A stretch of 41,064 bases of DNA from an uncultured Lachnospiraceae bacterium (GCA_946534145.1 CAMNCH010000010.1:1-41064); one strand, 5' to 3'; counted from the first letter of the stretch, positions 16,386-25,489 are shown. The notes: a model not told the origin generated them from the sequence alone. A program made the numbers and translations.

Positions 16386-18065
16386 ATGATGAGATCAATG
16401 TACTCTGGTGTATCGGGACTTAAGACTCACCAGACAAAAATGGACGTTATCGGTAACAATATCGCAAACGTTAACACTGTAGCTTATAAATCAAACTCAA
16501 TCACTTTCAGTGAATTAATGTATCAGACCACTCAGAAGGCCAGCGGCGCCAGCGCTAAAACCGGTGGTACCAATGCCCGCCAGATAGGTCTCGGCGTTCG
16601 TTCCGGCGCTATCGGAACAGCCATCAGCTCACAGGGCGCTACCCAGACAACAGGTAACCCCTTCGACCTTTGTATTACAGGTAAATCCTTCTTTATCGTA
16701 TCAGACGGATCCACTAATTACTTTACAAGAGCCGGCGCTTTCAACGTTGACGCGGTAGGTAACCTGGTTATGGCCAGCAACGGTTATCTTGTACAGGGCT
16801 GGGGACTTCAGAGCGAAGTAAGAACCGGTTCCGACGGTACCGACATCGTGGTACCCGTAGAAGGAAAACTGGATACGGAAAACCTCACTACTCTTAAGAT
16901 CATGAGTGATGAAAATATGACAACAAGCCCCGAAGCTACCACAAAGGGCACTGTTGCAGGCGTTATCGACAGAAATGACCCTGAAATTGCCAAAGAAGCA
17001 GGACGTCTTATCAACTTTGCATTCTACGATAAGAGCGGTTATGCCTGGACGGCAAAATTCACCGTACACGATACCGCAAATGTAGGTAAGTTCTATGTTC
17101 AGCTTGATGACATTGTTGACGTTAACGGTAAGAGCCTTACCTCCATTTATCCCGGAGCCAAGTTAAGCGAACTCGTTACTATCGATGACGGTTCCACATA
17201 CGATGCTGAAGTTAACGATGCATACAAGATGCTTGACGGTTATGCTTTTGCGGGCGGAACATTCACAAACAGCACAGATACAGCTTTCAGCGCCAACTTC
17301 GGTTCCGCTGATGCAGACGGACATTATCAGTTGTCCAGTCTTACCGATGATCAGAGAACACAGCTTTCCACCATCTTTGGTAAGAGCGTTGACGTAGATT
17401 CCATTTCCGAAGGTTACATCGACGGCGAAGGTAACCTCGTAGTTACCAAGAAGGTTAACCTTGGCGTTAACTTAAACTACAGCACCAGCGACGGTGCATT
17501 TGAGGGTATCAACGGCGGCAAGAGCATTTCTCTTAAATTCGCTACCAACCCTACACTTGAGGGTGCAACCGAAGCCCTTGATGATTTCGATAACTTCTCA
17601 GACATCGAAATCGACTGGAGCGTAACCAACATGTTCAACAACAACGGAACCTCTTCTTTGGCAGCAAGATCTGGTGACTCAGACGGACTTGAAGCAGGAA
17701 GAAAGCCCGGTAAGATGACAGGTGTTACCATTCAGCAGAACGGTATGATTTATGCGGCTTACGATAACGGTGTTACAAGACTCCTCGGCCAGATCGGCGT
17801 TGCGGAATTCCCCAACCCCGAAGGTCTTGAAAAATCAGGCGACAACCTTTACGTAGCAAGCCTTAACTCCGGTGAATTTACCGGCGCCGTTGACATCACA
17901 ATGTCAGGCGGATATATGAGCACCGGCGTTCTTGAAATGAGTAACGTTGACCTCTCCGCGGAATTTACCGAAATGATTACCACACAGCGTGGTTTCCAGG
18001 CTAACTCACGTATCATCACAGTATCCGATACGATGCTTGAAGAACTTGTTAACCTGAAGAGATAA
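16386..18065 (+). CDS. flgE: Flagellar hook protein FlgE
   Basis: Forms the flexible hook. The 559-residue protein starts MRSMYSGVSGLKTHQTKMDV and NIANVNTVAYK, the rod/hook D0 helix. It ends with the matching C-terminal helix FTEMITTQRGFQANSRII and DTMLEELVNLKR. The middle (about residues 120-450) is a large variable D1/D2 region with many Asp, Gly, Ser and Thr, making it longer than the B. subtilis protein. AGGAGG at 16369-16374 lies 11 bases before the first of two adjacent ATGs. The next gap holds a hairpin. Confidence 0.96.
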   Translation: MMRSMYSGVSGLKTHQTKMDVIGNNIANVNTVAYKSNSITFSELMYQTTQKASGASAKTGGTNARQIGLGVRSGAIGTAISSQGATQTTGNPFDLCITGKSFFIVSDGSTNYFTRAGAFNVDAVGNLVMASNGYLVQGWGLQSEVRTGSDGTDIVVPVEGKLDTENLTTLKIMSDENMTTSPEATTKGTVAGVIDRNDPEIAKEAGRLINFAFYDKSGYAWTAKFTVHDTANVGKFYVQLDDIVDVNGKSLTSIYPGAKLSELVTIDDGSTYDAEVNDAYKMLDGYAFAGGTFTNSTDTAFSANFGSADADGHYQLSSLTDDQRTQLSTIFGKSVDVDSISEGYIDGEGNLVVTKKVNLGVNLNYSTSDGAFEGINGGKSISLKFATNPTLEGATEALDDFDNFSDIEIDWSVTNMFNNNGTSSLAARSGDSDGLEAGRKPGKMTGVTIQQNGMIYAAYDNGVTRLLGQIGVAEFPNPEGLEKSGDNLYVASLNSGEFTGAVDITMSGGYMSTGVLEMSNVDLSAEFTEMITTQRGFQANSRIITVSDTMLEELVNLKR

Positions 18066-18082
18066 TCTTAAATTAAATACAG

Positions 18083-18117
18083 GGGGAACTAAAAAGGATT
18101 TTAGTTCCCCTGATTTT
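18083..18117 (+). terminator. Terminator-like hairpin after flgE inside the operon
   Basis: GGGGAACTAAAA (18083-18094) and TTTTAGTTCCCC (18099-18110) are perfect complements around AGGA. The following bases TGATTTTGCT give only a weak U-tract. The hairpin starts 18 bases after the flgE stop, so it may partly terminate or protect upstream mRNA. Confidence 0.6.
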
Positions 18118-18203
18118 GCTGTATAAAGATTTTTTTATTTTGGCGGAAAATATTTAGCAAAAAGACTGAATTTTTAATTATTTTGAAACACCCAGAGGTT
18201 ATC

Positions 18204-18389
18204 ATGATTAGTGTGACTAAGTTAAATGGGAGTATTTTGACAATTAACGAGGACTTTATTGAGACGGTGGAAGAGACTCCTGACACCGTTATAACCATGT
18301 CTACAGGCAGGCGAATTATTATAAAAGAAAGTAGACAAGAGGTTGTTAATTTAGTAAAATTATTTAAAAAGGAATTCCTTGCTGAATAA
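18204..18389 (+). CDS. flbD: FlbD/SwrD family flagellar protein
   Basis: A 61-residue protein of the FlbD (SwrD) family, with VTKLNGS, IETVEETPDTVI and an IIIKES motif. In B. subtilis SwrD supports motor torque and swarming, and its gene also follows flgE. The ATG at 18204 is chosen because family members begin at this point and AGAGG lies at 18194-18198. An in-frame upstream TTG would add seven unsupported residues. The biochemical role is unknown. Confidence 0.88.
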   Translation: MISVTKLNGSILTINEDFIETVEETPDTVITMSTGRRIIIKESRQEVVNLVKLFKKEFLAE

Positions 18390-18412
18390 GCGAAACGGAG
18401 GGGTAACCGTTA

Positions 18413-19213
18413 ATGGATATAGCATCACTTCTTGGCATGGTCGTGTGCTTTGGCCTGATAATATTCGGTATTGTCAGCGATAAGTCAGGATTCAATTTCG
18501 GCGCCATCAGTAACTTCATAGACTTAAACTCTGTATACATCACAATCGGAGGTACCATAAGTTGTATGCTTATGTCCTGCGAATTAAAGGAGTTTGTCAA
18601 CAATTTAAAAAGTTACGGTCTTATTTTCAAAGTTCCCAAATTTAATACATCCGAAATGATTCAAAAAATCATAGATTTATCCAATGTTGCCCGTAAGGAA
18701 GGTTTGCTTTCTTTGGAAGAAGCGGCGGGAGATATTGACGACGCTTATCTTAAGAAAGGAATTCTTCTGATAGTGGACGGTACGGATCCGGAACTGGTAA
18801 GAGCCATCATGGAGACGGAACTTGCAAGCGTTGAGACCAGACACAACAAGGTAATCAGTTTTTGGGAACAGTTTGCGGCAATGGGTCCTGCCTGGGGTAT
18901 GATTGGTACCCTTATCGGACTGGTTAACATGCTTTACAACATGTCTGATGCGGCTTCCATCGGTCCCGCTATGGCGGTTGCCTTACTTACCACCATGTAC
19001 GGTTCCATGATAGCTAACTGGATTTGTCTTCCCGCAACCTTCAAGATGAAAAAGAATAATGCGGCAGAGACTATGATTAAAGAAATTATGATAGAAGGCC
19101 TTCTTTCCATTCAGGCAGGTGAAAACCCCCGAGTTATCGAAGAGAAGCTTAAATCCTTCTTATCACCTCAGGCGCGTGCGGCAGCAACGCCTGAATCATC
19201 AGGAGAAGAATAA
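18413..19213 (+). CDS. motA: Flagellar motor stator protein MotA
   Basis: Inner-membrane stator subunit that with MotB conducts ions and turns the rotor. The 266-residue protein has four membrane helices (about residues 1-24, 33-54, 150-175 and 182-208), a large cytoplasmic loop with EGLLSLEEA and charged residues, and the conserved MGPAWGMIGTLIGLVNML. CGGAGGGG precedes the ATG. motA and motB overlap by one base. Their place inside the operon, before fliL, differs from B. subtilis. The coupling ion cannot be told from the sequence. Confidence 0.95.
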   Translation: MDIASLLGMVVCFGLIIFGIVSDKSGFNFGAISNFIDLNSVYITIGGTISCMLMSCELKEFVNNLKSYGLIFKVPKFNTSEMIQKIIDLSNVARKEGLLSLEEAAGDIDDAYLKKGILLIVDGTDPELVRAIMETELASVETRHNKVISFWEQFAAMGPAWGMIGTLIGLVNMLYNMSDAASIGPAMAVALLTTMYGSMIANWICLPATFKMKKNNAAETMIKEIMIEGLLSIQAGENPRVIEEKLKSFLSPQARAAATPESSGEE

Positions 19214-20028
19214 TGGCAAGAAAGAAAGCAGAGCCCGATGGCGGACCGGGTTCACCGTGGCTTAATACATTCGCGGATCTTATGAACCTGCTTCTTTGCT
19301 TCTTCGTATTGCTGTTTGCTTCATCGAGTGTGGATAAGGCGAAGTTTGATGAAATCGCAGCTTCGTTTCAAAGTACTTTCAGTATTTTTTCCGCAGGCAG
19401 CACGGCAATCGGCGACGGAGTTTTAATAAGCAACGGAGTCAGCCAGCTCAATGAACTTGACAAATACATAAATTCCACCGGTGCTATGGCGGAAAATGAT
19501 GCCAATGCGGAACGTTTCGACGATTTGCAGAAAGAACTCGAAGACGTCAATACCAAGAAACTGCAGGCCAGCGAAGCGCTTGCAGAGCAGTTTGAGGAAG
19601 CGCTTGCGGAGAATAATATAGCCGACCATGTTGACGTGGACTTTAACAGCCAGTATGTGCAGCTTACTTTGAAGGGTGCCATTCTTTTTAAGCCCGGTTC
19701 CGCAGAACTTCTCGACACCGTTGAACCTACCCTCAGAAAAGTAGGTATGATACTTGAACGTTACGCCAAATATGAGATAGAAATCGAAGGACACACCGAC
19801 AATGTCCCTCAGTATTCCAAACAATACAAGAACAACGACGAATTAAGTGCGGCAAGAGCCATTTCCGTTTTCTATTTCCTTATGGACAATACGGCTCTCG
19901 ATCCTTCCCTTATCAAGCACAGCGGCCGCGGCGAATATTGTCCAATCGCCGACAATTCCACAGCGGAGGGGCGTGACCGCAACCGAAGAGTTGAGATTAA
20001 GATTTATCACGAATTAAGCAATTATTAG
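19213..20028 (+). CDS. motB: Flagellar motor stator protein MotB
   Basis: Stator subunit that anchors MotA to peptidoglycan. The 271-residue protein has the single membrane helix near the N-terminus with the essential aspartate, Asp22, in TFADLMNLLLCFF. A linker with a coiled segment follows, then a C-terminal OmpA-like domain (about residues 155-268) with EIEGHTDNVPQ and RDRNRRVEI. The start overlaps the motA stop. Confidence 0.96.
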   Translation: MARKKAEPDGGPGSPWLNTFADLMNLLLCFFVLLFASSSVDKAKFDEIAASFQSTFSIFSAGSTAIGDGVLISNGVSQLNELDKYINSTGAMAENDANAERFDDLQKELEDVNTKKLQASEALAEQFEEALAENNIADHVDVDFNSQYVQLTLKGAILFKPGSAELLDTVEPTLRKVGMILERYAKYEIEIEGHTDNVPQYSKQYKNNDELSAARAISVFYFLMDNTALDPSLIKHSGRGEYCPIADNSTAEGRDRNRRVEIKIYHELSNY

Positions 20029-20051
20029 AACAATAAAGAGGATGTGAAAGT

Positions 20052-20564
20052 ATGAAGAAAAACCTGATTTCCATACTTATATTGGCCCTTATGGTGGTTA
20101 ACCTGGTGCTTACGGCCATAATGATGTTTTCCGTTATGGGCACGGCCAAAAAAACGGGAGCGCTTGTCAGCAACATTGCAAGCGTGTTAAGTATCGAGCT
20201 TACTCCTTCGGCTGAGTCCGAGGAAGATACAACCGTCTCCATCGTTGATGCCGAGCACGTTGACACCGAAGAAATGCTTATAGCCTTAAAGAGCGACGAC
20301 AGTGGCAAGACCCATTTCGTACAGGTTACCGCATCCGTTTACATGAACAAGAAGCATGAGGATTACGAAACCCTCGGCCCCGCAGTATCGGCCAATGTCA
20401 GCATTATTCAGGATGTAATGAACAAGGTATTTTCTCAGTACACCATAAGTGAAGCTCAGAACAATACCGAAGCCATTAAGGCCGAGATATTAAGGCAGCT
20501 TCAGGAAACCTACGGTTCCACATTCATATACATGGTTACATTCAGCAAGATCATGTTCCAGTAA
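20052..20564 (+). CDS. fliL: Flagellar basal body-associated protein FliL
   Basis: FliL surrounds the stator and supports its function. The 170-residue protein has one N-terminal membrane helix (about residues 5-30) and a moderately conserved extracytoplasmic domain with TASVYMN and a C-terminal helix ending ..ILRQLQETYGSTFIYMVTFSKIMFQ. The family is weakly conserved, so position between motB and fliM adds to the call. GAGGATG precedes the ATG. Confidence 0.85.
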   Translation: MKKNLISILILALMVVNLVLTAIMMFSVMGTAKKTGALVSNIASVLSIELTPSAESEEDTTVSIVDAEHVDTEEMLIALKSDDSGKTHFVQVTASVYMNKKHEDYETLGPAVSANVSIIQDVMNKVFSQYTISEAQNNTEAIKAEILRQLQETYGSTFIYMVTFSKIMFQ

Positions 20565-20576
20565 GGCTAAGCCTTA
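20562..20576. repeat. Palindrome overlapping the fliL stop codon
   Basis: TAAGGCT-A-AGCCTTA is a perfect 7-1-7 inverted repeat that begins with the fliL stop codon. It shares a TTAGCCT-type core with sites before flgE and fliA. Confidence 0.4.
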
Positions 20577-20590
20577 AAGCTACAAAAATG

Positions 20591-20596
20591 AGGAGG
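20591..20596 (+). promoter_or_regulatory. Ribosome binding site that decides the fliM start
   Basis: AGGAGG lies 8 bases before the GTG at 20605. The earlier in-frame GTG at 20596 overlaps the site itself and cannot use it, so 20605 is the start and the protein begins MGEVLSQNEID. Confidence 0.8.
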
Positions 20597-20604
20597 TGAA
20601 CTTC

Positions 20605-21585
20605 GTGGGTGAGGTATTATCTCAAAATGAGATAGACAGTTTGCTTGCAGCCTTAAGTACCGGTGAACTGGATGTGGACGAGATGCAGGACAAAGGGGAC
20701 AGACAAGTCAAGAACTACGACTTCAAACGTCCGGCGAAGTTCTCAAAAGAGCATTTACGAACACTTGAAATTATATATGAGCATTACGGACGATTGTTGG
20801 CCACCAGCCTTCCCGTATACCTTCGCAAGAACGTACAGGTTAACGTGGCTAGCTCAGAAACGGTAACGTATTCCGAGTTTACAAACGCCCTCAGTAACCC
20901 CGTAATTCTCGGTATAATAAATTTCCAACCCTTAGGTGGTAATATAATACTTGACCTGGCAGCCAACCTCGGTTTTGCCATGATAGACAGAATGCTTGGG
21001 GGTAAAGGCATCCCGCTTGAAAAGAACAGAGAGTTCTCGGAAATCGAGATGACCATTATAGAGAAACTTTTAATTATTTCCATCCAGCTGATGCGTGAGC
21101 CCTGGAAGAACGTGCTTGATATCAATCCTGTTTTGGAACGTATCGAGACCAATCCCCAGTTTGCTCAGGTCATAGCACCCAACGAAATGATTGCCATCGT
21201 TACCCTTAATGTTAAAATCGGTGACGTGGAAGGTTTCATGAACATGTGTCTTCCCTACTTTACACTGGAAAGCATCATGGATAAGTTGAATACAAAGTTC
21301 TGGTTCTCCACAATGCAGGATAACACAGGTGAGAATTATGAACTTTATATAGAGTCCCTGATTAAGAGAGTGGACGTACCTGTAAAGGTGGTTATGGGAC
21401 AAAGCGCCATCTCTGTAAGCGATTTTATAGGTTTGCAGCTTGGCGACATTATCCGGCTTGATACTACAGTCGATTCCGAACTGGACGTATATGTCGGAAA
21501 CATTAAGAAGTTTAGGTCGGTACCCGGCACGGAGAAAGACAAATACGCCGCAAGGGTTACCGAAGTAATCAGGGAGGAGGAATAA
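20605..21585 (+). CDS. fliM: Flagellar motor switch protein FliM
   Basis: C-ring protein that binds phosphorylated CheY and controls rotation sense. The 326-residue protein starts with the CheY-binding peptide LSQNEIDSLLAAL. It continues with the CheC-like middle domain (about residues 40-230, with RPAKFS and GGKGIPLEKNREFSEIE) and the SpoA C-terminal domain (about 245-320). The start is GTG. The neighbour fliY forms the rest of the C ring. Confidence 0.97.
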   Translation: MGEVLSQNEIDSLLAALSTGELDVDEMQDKGDRQVKNYDFKRPAKFSKEHLRTLEIIYEHYGRLLATSLPVYLRKNVQVNVASSETVTYSEFTNALSNPVILGIINFQPLGGNIILDLAANLGFAMIDRMLGGKGIPLEKNREFSEIEMTIIEKLLIISIQLMREPWKNVLDINPVLERIETNPQFAQVIAPNEMIAIVTLNVKIGDVEGFMNMCLPYFTLESIMDKLNTKFWFSTMQDNTGENYELYIESLIKRVDVPVKVVMGQSAISVSDFIGLQLGDIIRLDTTVDSELDVYVGNIKKFRSVPGTEKDKYAARVTEVIREEE

Positions 21586-21588
21586 TAC

Positions 21589-22803
21589 ATGGATGGAATG
21601 TTATCTCAGGACGAAATTAATGCTCTCCTGAGCGGCATGGATCCCGGGGATTCGGCAGGCGGGGCAGCACCCGCAGATACCGCTGCAGCTTCATCTGAAG
21701 ATACTTTGTCGGATGTGGAAAAAGATGCGGTGGGAGAAGTAGCCAATATCAGCATGGGTTCATCGGCTACAACGCTTTATTCCCTTGTAAACCGTAAGGT
21801 TAACATTACAACTCCTGTTGTATCCATGGTTAACTGGCAGGGAGTAACCGACGATTACGAAAAGCCCTGCGTTTTCATTCAGATTCATTACACAGCCGGT
21901 CTTGACGGCTCCAATATTTTAGTATTAAGAGAGCATGACGTTAAAGTCATTACCGACCTCATGATGGGAGGCGACGGTACCAATACGGAAGGAGAACTCG
22001 GCGAACTTCACTTAAGCGCCATTTCGGAGGCCATGAACCAGATGATGGGTGCGGCAGCCACTTCTTTGTCCACAATGCTTGGTACCATGATAGATATCAG
22101 CCCTCCGGACGCAACTTTGCTTGATTTAACGGAATACCAAAACGGTGAGGATATTTCTCCTTTCCTTGGTGGAACGTTTGTTAAGGTAGCATTTACAATG
22201 CAGATTGAAGACCTGGTGGATTCAACCATTATGCAGTTGTATCCCCTGGAATTCGCAAAAAGGTTAGTCAAAACCTTTATGGACTCCACAGCACCCGCGG
22301 AAGAAGAGGCGCCTGCTCCTGCACCCGCACCTTCACCCGCACCTCAGGCGGCACCTACACCTCAGCAACAGCCTCAGCAGCCCCAGATGCAGCCGGGTAT
22401 GGGTGGTATGGATCAGTCTATGAACGGTATGCCTAACATGGGAATGCCAAATATGGGTATGGGTATGCCAGGCATGATGATGCCCGGAATGATGCCGAAC
22501 ATGCAGCAGATGAATGTACAGCCTGCTCAGTTCCAAAGCTTCAATCCCGAGTATGCAGCCATGCAGGCAAACGAGAACATCGGATTAATTATGGACGTTC
22601 CGCTTAACGTAACCGTTGAGCTCGGACGAACCAGCAAGTCTATATCCGAGATACTCGATTTCGCACCCGGCACGATCATTGAACTTGATAAAATAGCCGG
22701 TGAGCCGATTGATGTATTGGTTAACGGCAAGTTCGTGGCCAAGGGCGAGGTTGTAGTTATTGAAGAAAGCTTCGCAGTTCGTATTACGGAAATAATTAAA
22801 TAA
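21589..22803 (+). CDS. fliY: Flagellar motor switch phosphatase FliY with methionine-rich linker
   Basis: Switch protein of the Bacillus type that also dephosphorylates CheY. The 404-residue protein starts with LSQDEINALLSGM. The CheC-like domain carries both phosphatase signatures, DAVGEVAN and SAISEAMN, each with N-x22-P. A linker of about 92 residues (236-327) is Ala/Pro-rich and then unusually Met-rich: 17 methionines in residues 267-308. The C-terminal FliN domain begins near residue 328 with MDVPLNVTVELGRT. GGGAGGAGG precedes the ATG, three bases after the fliM stop. Confidence 0.96.
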   Translation: MDGMLSQDEINALLSGMDPGDSAGGAAPADTAAASSEDTLSDVEKDAVGEVANISMGSSATTLYSLVNRKVNITTPVVSMVNWQGVTDDYEKPCVFIQIHYTAGLDGSNILVLREHDVKVITDLMMGGDGTNTEGELGELHLSAISEAMNQMMGAAATSLSTMLGTMIDISPPDATLLDLTEYQNGEDISPFLGGTFVKVAFTMQIEDLVDSTIMQLYPLEFAKRLVKTFMDSTAPAEEEAPAPAPAPSPAPQAAPTPQQQPQQPQMQPGMGGMDQSMNGMPNMGMPNMGMGMPGMMMPGMMPNMQQMNVQPAQFQSFNPEYAAMQANENIGLIMDVPLNVTVELGRTSKSISEILDFAPGTIIELDKIAGEPIDVLVNGKFVAKGEVVVIEESFAVRITEIIK

Positions 22804-22826
22804 AACTAACCGATAGGAGAAAAATT

Positions 22827-23189
22827 ATGGCAAAAAATATTTTAATCTGTGATGACGCAGCCTTCATGAGAATGATGATTAAGGACATTCTTACCAAGAA
22901 TGGCTATGTTGTAGTCGGTGAGGCTGAAAATGGGCTGAAGGCTGTTGAAAAGTACAATGAAACCAAACCCGATCTTGTACTCATGGATATTACCATGCCC
23001 GAGATGGACGGCATCCAGGCTCTTAAGAAGATTAAAGAAGGAGACCCCGGTGCCATGGTTATTATGTGTTCGGCAATGGGACAGCAGGCCATGGTTATAG
23101 AGTCTATTCAGTCAGGAGCCAAGGACTTTATCGTAAAGCCTTTCCAGGCAGATCGTGTACTCGAAGCGGTTAAGAAGGTCGTAGGCTGA
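22827..23189 (+). CDS. cheY: Chemotaxis response regulator CheY
   Basis: Single-domain response regulator phosphorylated by CheA; the phosphorylated form binds FliM. The 120-residue protein has the acidic pair Asp9-Asp10, the phospho-acceptor Asp54 in VLMDITMPEMDG, Ser82 and Lys104 in FIVKPF. Location between fliY and fliO, rather than in a chemotaxis cluster, is the Bacillus arrangement and supports the motor-specific role. AGGAGA lies before the ATG. Confidence 0.97.
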   Translation: MAKNILICDDAAFMRMMIKDILTKNGYVVVGEAENGLKAVEKYNETKPDLVLMDITMPEMDGIQALKKIKEGDPGAMVIMCSAMGQQAMVIESIQSGAKDFIVKPFQADRVLEAVKKVVG

Positions 23190-23554
23190 TGAATGTAATC
23201 CTTGTATCCACTGCGGGAGGAATAGGCCAGCTCATAACGGTTCTTTTGATATTCGTATTTGTGCTTGCCCTGACCTTCTTTGTAACCAAGTGGATCGCTA
23301 ACTATCAAAAAGAAAAAGCTCCCGGGGAAAATATTGTGATTCTTGAAACAAAAAGAGTCGCCCCCGGAAAGCTTATTGAGGTTGTCCGCATAGGAGACCG
23401 CTGCTTTGCGATAGGTATAGGCAAGGATGAAGTGACTCTGTTAGGGGAGGTCAATGAAGAATCCCTTAAATACGATGCTTTAAATCAGGGTACATTTTCT
23501 TTCAAAGACTTTTTGAATAAAGCCAGGGATGACGGGGAAACTGACAATAAATGA
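23189..23554 (+). CDS. fliO: Flagellar biosynthesis protein FliO
   Basis: Small membrane protein that helps assemble the FliP core of the export gate. The 121-residue product has one N-terminal membrane helix (about residues 10-32) and a cytoplasmic domain with ETKRVAPGKLIEVVRIG and GKDEVTLLGEV, typical of FliO (called FliZ in Bacillus). The start overlaps the cheY stop and the end overlaps the fliP start. Confidence 0.9.
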   Translation: MNVILVSTAGGIGQLITVLLIFVFVLALTFFVTKWIANYQKEKAPGENIVILETKRVAPGKLIEVVRIGDRCFAIGIGKDEVTLLGEVNEESLKYDALNQGTFSFKDFLNKARDDGETDNK

Positions 23555-24411
23555 AAAGACTGATTAGATTGATATGCCTGCTCATAGTGGTAGGCATATT
23601 GTTTATAAGTCAGAAATCAACTGCCTATGCAAACGGGCTTGATAATCATGCGGACTCTCACTTAGCGGGAGATACCGAAAACAGAACTTATATTAACGAG
23701 CCGGGCAGCGCCCAGACGGCAGATGAACTGAAAGAACTTAATATCGCTAACGATTTACGTGTTACCTATAATAACGGTAACGGAGAATTGGCCGGGTCAC
23801 TTCGTATTCTTTTGACCCTTACGTTAATAGCCCTTGCTCCGTTACTTCTTGTGATGCTTACATCATTTACAAGAATTATTATAGTTCTTCACTTTACAAG
23901 GTCGGCCCTTAACACATCAACGGCTCCGCCCAACAATGTGCTTATAGGCCTTTCATTGATTCTTACGTTCTTTATTATGCAGGGTACGCTTACCAAGGCG
24001 TACAACGAAGCTGTTCTTCCCCTTGACAGAGGGGAGATTACCCAGGCGGAAGCCCTCGAAAGGGGCATGGCGCCTTTCAGAGACTTTATGTACGGTCAGA
24101 CTCAGACCAAGGATGTTCGCCTCTTTATGGAGATAGCGGACGTTGAGTGGGACGGAGCCTTAAGTTCCATTCCCAACTATATTCTGGTGCCCAGCTTCGT
24201 GGTAAGTGAGCTTAGAACAGCCTTTATTATAGGCTTTATTATATACATACCCTTTGTAGTCATCGATATGATAGTGGCGTCGGTGCTTATGAGTATGGGT
24301 ATGATGATGCTTCCGCCCACCACAATTTCAATGCCCTTCAAGGTATTGCTGTTTGTGCTTGCGGACGGATGGAACCTTATCATAGGTTCACTGGTAAAAT
24401 CCTTTTATTAG
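23551..24411 (+). CDS. fliP: Flagellar export gate protein FliP
   Basis: Forms the core pore of the type III export gate together with FliQ and FliR. The 286-residue protein has a signal-like N-terminal helix ending near residue 27, then the family motifs LTSFTRIIIVLHFTRSALNT, NNVLIGLSLILTFFIM and a C-terminal helix with VDMIVASVLMSMGMMMLPP. The spacing of four helices is standard. The ATG overlaps the fliO stop (ATGA). Confidence 0.97.
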   Translation: MKRLIRLICLLIVVGILFISQKSTAYANGLDNHADSHLAGDTENRTYINEPGSAQTADELKELNIANDLRVTYNNGNGELAGSLRILLTLTLIALAPLLLVMLTSFTRIIIVLHFTRSALNTSTAPPNNVLIGLSLILTFFIMQGTLTKAYNEAVLPLDRGEITQAEALERGMAPFRDFMYGQTQTKDVRLFMEIADVEWDGALSSIPNYILVPSFVVSELRTAFIIGFIIYIPFVVIDMIVASVLMSMGMMMLPPTTISMPFKVLLFVLADGWNLIIGSLVKSFY

Positions 24412-24429
24412 GGGAAAGGGGTGTAGATT

Positions 24430-24699
24430 ATGCAGGTTGATGATGTCGTACGTATAGTAAGTCAGGGCCTATTTCTTGTTATTAAGCTTGCTGCGCCCAT
24501 TCTTCTTATTTCTTTGATAATCGGACTTTTAATCAGTATTTTTCAGACCGTTACTTCCATACAGGAACAGACGCTTACATTTGTTCCCAAAATTGTATGT
24601 GTATTTCTGGGACTCATGCTGCTTGGCAACTGGATGCTTACAGACATGAAGGACTACATGATTGAGCTTTGGTCGGATTTTGCAAGGTACATTCATTAG
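24430..24699 (+). CDS. fliQ: Flagellar export gate protein FliQ
   Basis: Small gate subunit with two membrane helices. The 89-residue protein shows AAPILLISLIIGLLISIFQ, the TSIQEQTLTFVPKI motif and a second helix with LLGNWML. Length and sequence fit the family closely. It lies between fliP and fliR. AAAGGGG precedes the ATG. Confidence 0.96.
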   Translation: MQVDDVVRIVSQGLFLVIKLAAPILLISLIIGLLISIFQTVTSIQEQTLTFVPKIVCVFLGLMLLGNWMLTDMKDYMIELWSDFARYIH

Positions 24700-24709
24700 G
24701 AGGATGTAG

Positions 24710-25489
24710 ATGGTAGACTTCTCATTTTCCTTACGGGATCTTGAATTCTTTCTTTTGATAGTGGTTCGGATTACCTGCTTTATCCATGCCGCGCCCTTTT
24801 TCGGCACCACCAATACACCGGCGAGAGTCAAGGTGGGACTGGGCATTTTGATCTCCATGATAGTCTTCAGAACTTTACCGCCCACATATCCCGAGTATTC
24901 AACTGTACTTATGTACTCGATTCTGGTGGTAAAAGAAGCCATCACAGGCGTCCTGATAGGTTACGGCGCCAATATCTGCGTATCCGTTTTAAGCTTCGCA
25001 GGTCACCTGGTGGACATGGAAATCGGTCTTTCCATGGTATCGCTTTTTGACCCGGTTTCAAGAGAGTCGGTGACCATAAGCGGTACATATTATCAATATA
25101 CGGTTTTGTTAATGCTCATGATAACAGGCATGTATCAGTACGTACTTGCCGCCATTATTGAGACCTTTAACCTTATACCCGTAACCGGCGCTGTGTTTGC
25201 ATCCGACAGGATACTAAGCGCCATGCTCATATTTTTAAGAGATTATCTGGCACTGGGCTTCAGACTGTGCCTTCCGGTATTTGCGGCAATGCTTTTGCTT
25301 AATGCGATTCTTGGTATCTTAGCCAAGGTTTCGCCTCAGCTTAACATGTTTGCCGTAGGTATCCAGCTTAAGATTCTTTTGGGACTCGGAGTGCTGTTTT
25401 TAACCGTAGGTATGCTTCCCGGAGCATCCACAGCCATTTTGTCCGAGATGAAGAAGATGATAACCGTTTTTGCGGAGGCTATCTCATGA
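24710..25489 (+). CDS. fliR: Flagellar export gate protein FliR
   Basis: Membrane subunit of the export gate, related to FliP plus FliQ. The 259-residue protein has about six to seven hydrophobic helices. It carries the conserved ARVKVGLGILISMIVF, GHLVDMEIGLSMVSLFDP and a C-terminal SPQLNMFAVGIQLKI. The end overlaps the flhB start. AGGAGG at 24698-24703 precedes the ATG. Confidence 0.96.
   Translation: MVDFSFSLRDLEFFLLIVVRITCFIHAAPFFGTTNTPARVKVGLGILISMIVFRTLPPTYPEYSTVLMYSILVVKEAITGVLIGYGANICVSVLSFAGHLVDMEIGLSMVSLFDPVSRESVTISGTYYQYTVLLMLMITGMYQYVLAAIIETFNLIPVTGAVFASDRILSAMLIFLRDYLALGFRLCLPVFAAMLLLNAILGILAKVSPQLNMFAVGIQLKILLGLGVLFLTVGMLPGASTAILSEMKKMITVFAEAIS

Noticed and set aside
18121..18203. 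Promoter for flbD-motA after the flgE hairpin
   Set aside because: TATAAA at 18122 has no -35 box at the right distance, and other A/T-rich words do not pair into a promoter.
22809..22816. ACCGATAG before cheY, resembling a sigma-28 -10 box
   Set aside because: No TAAA-like -35 box at the right distance; the nearest TAAA words are too close. The bases also form part of the spacing before the cheY ribosome site.
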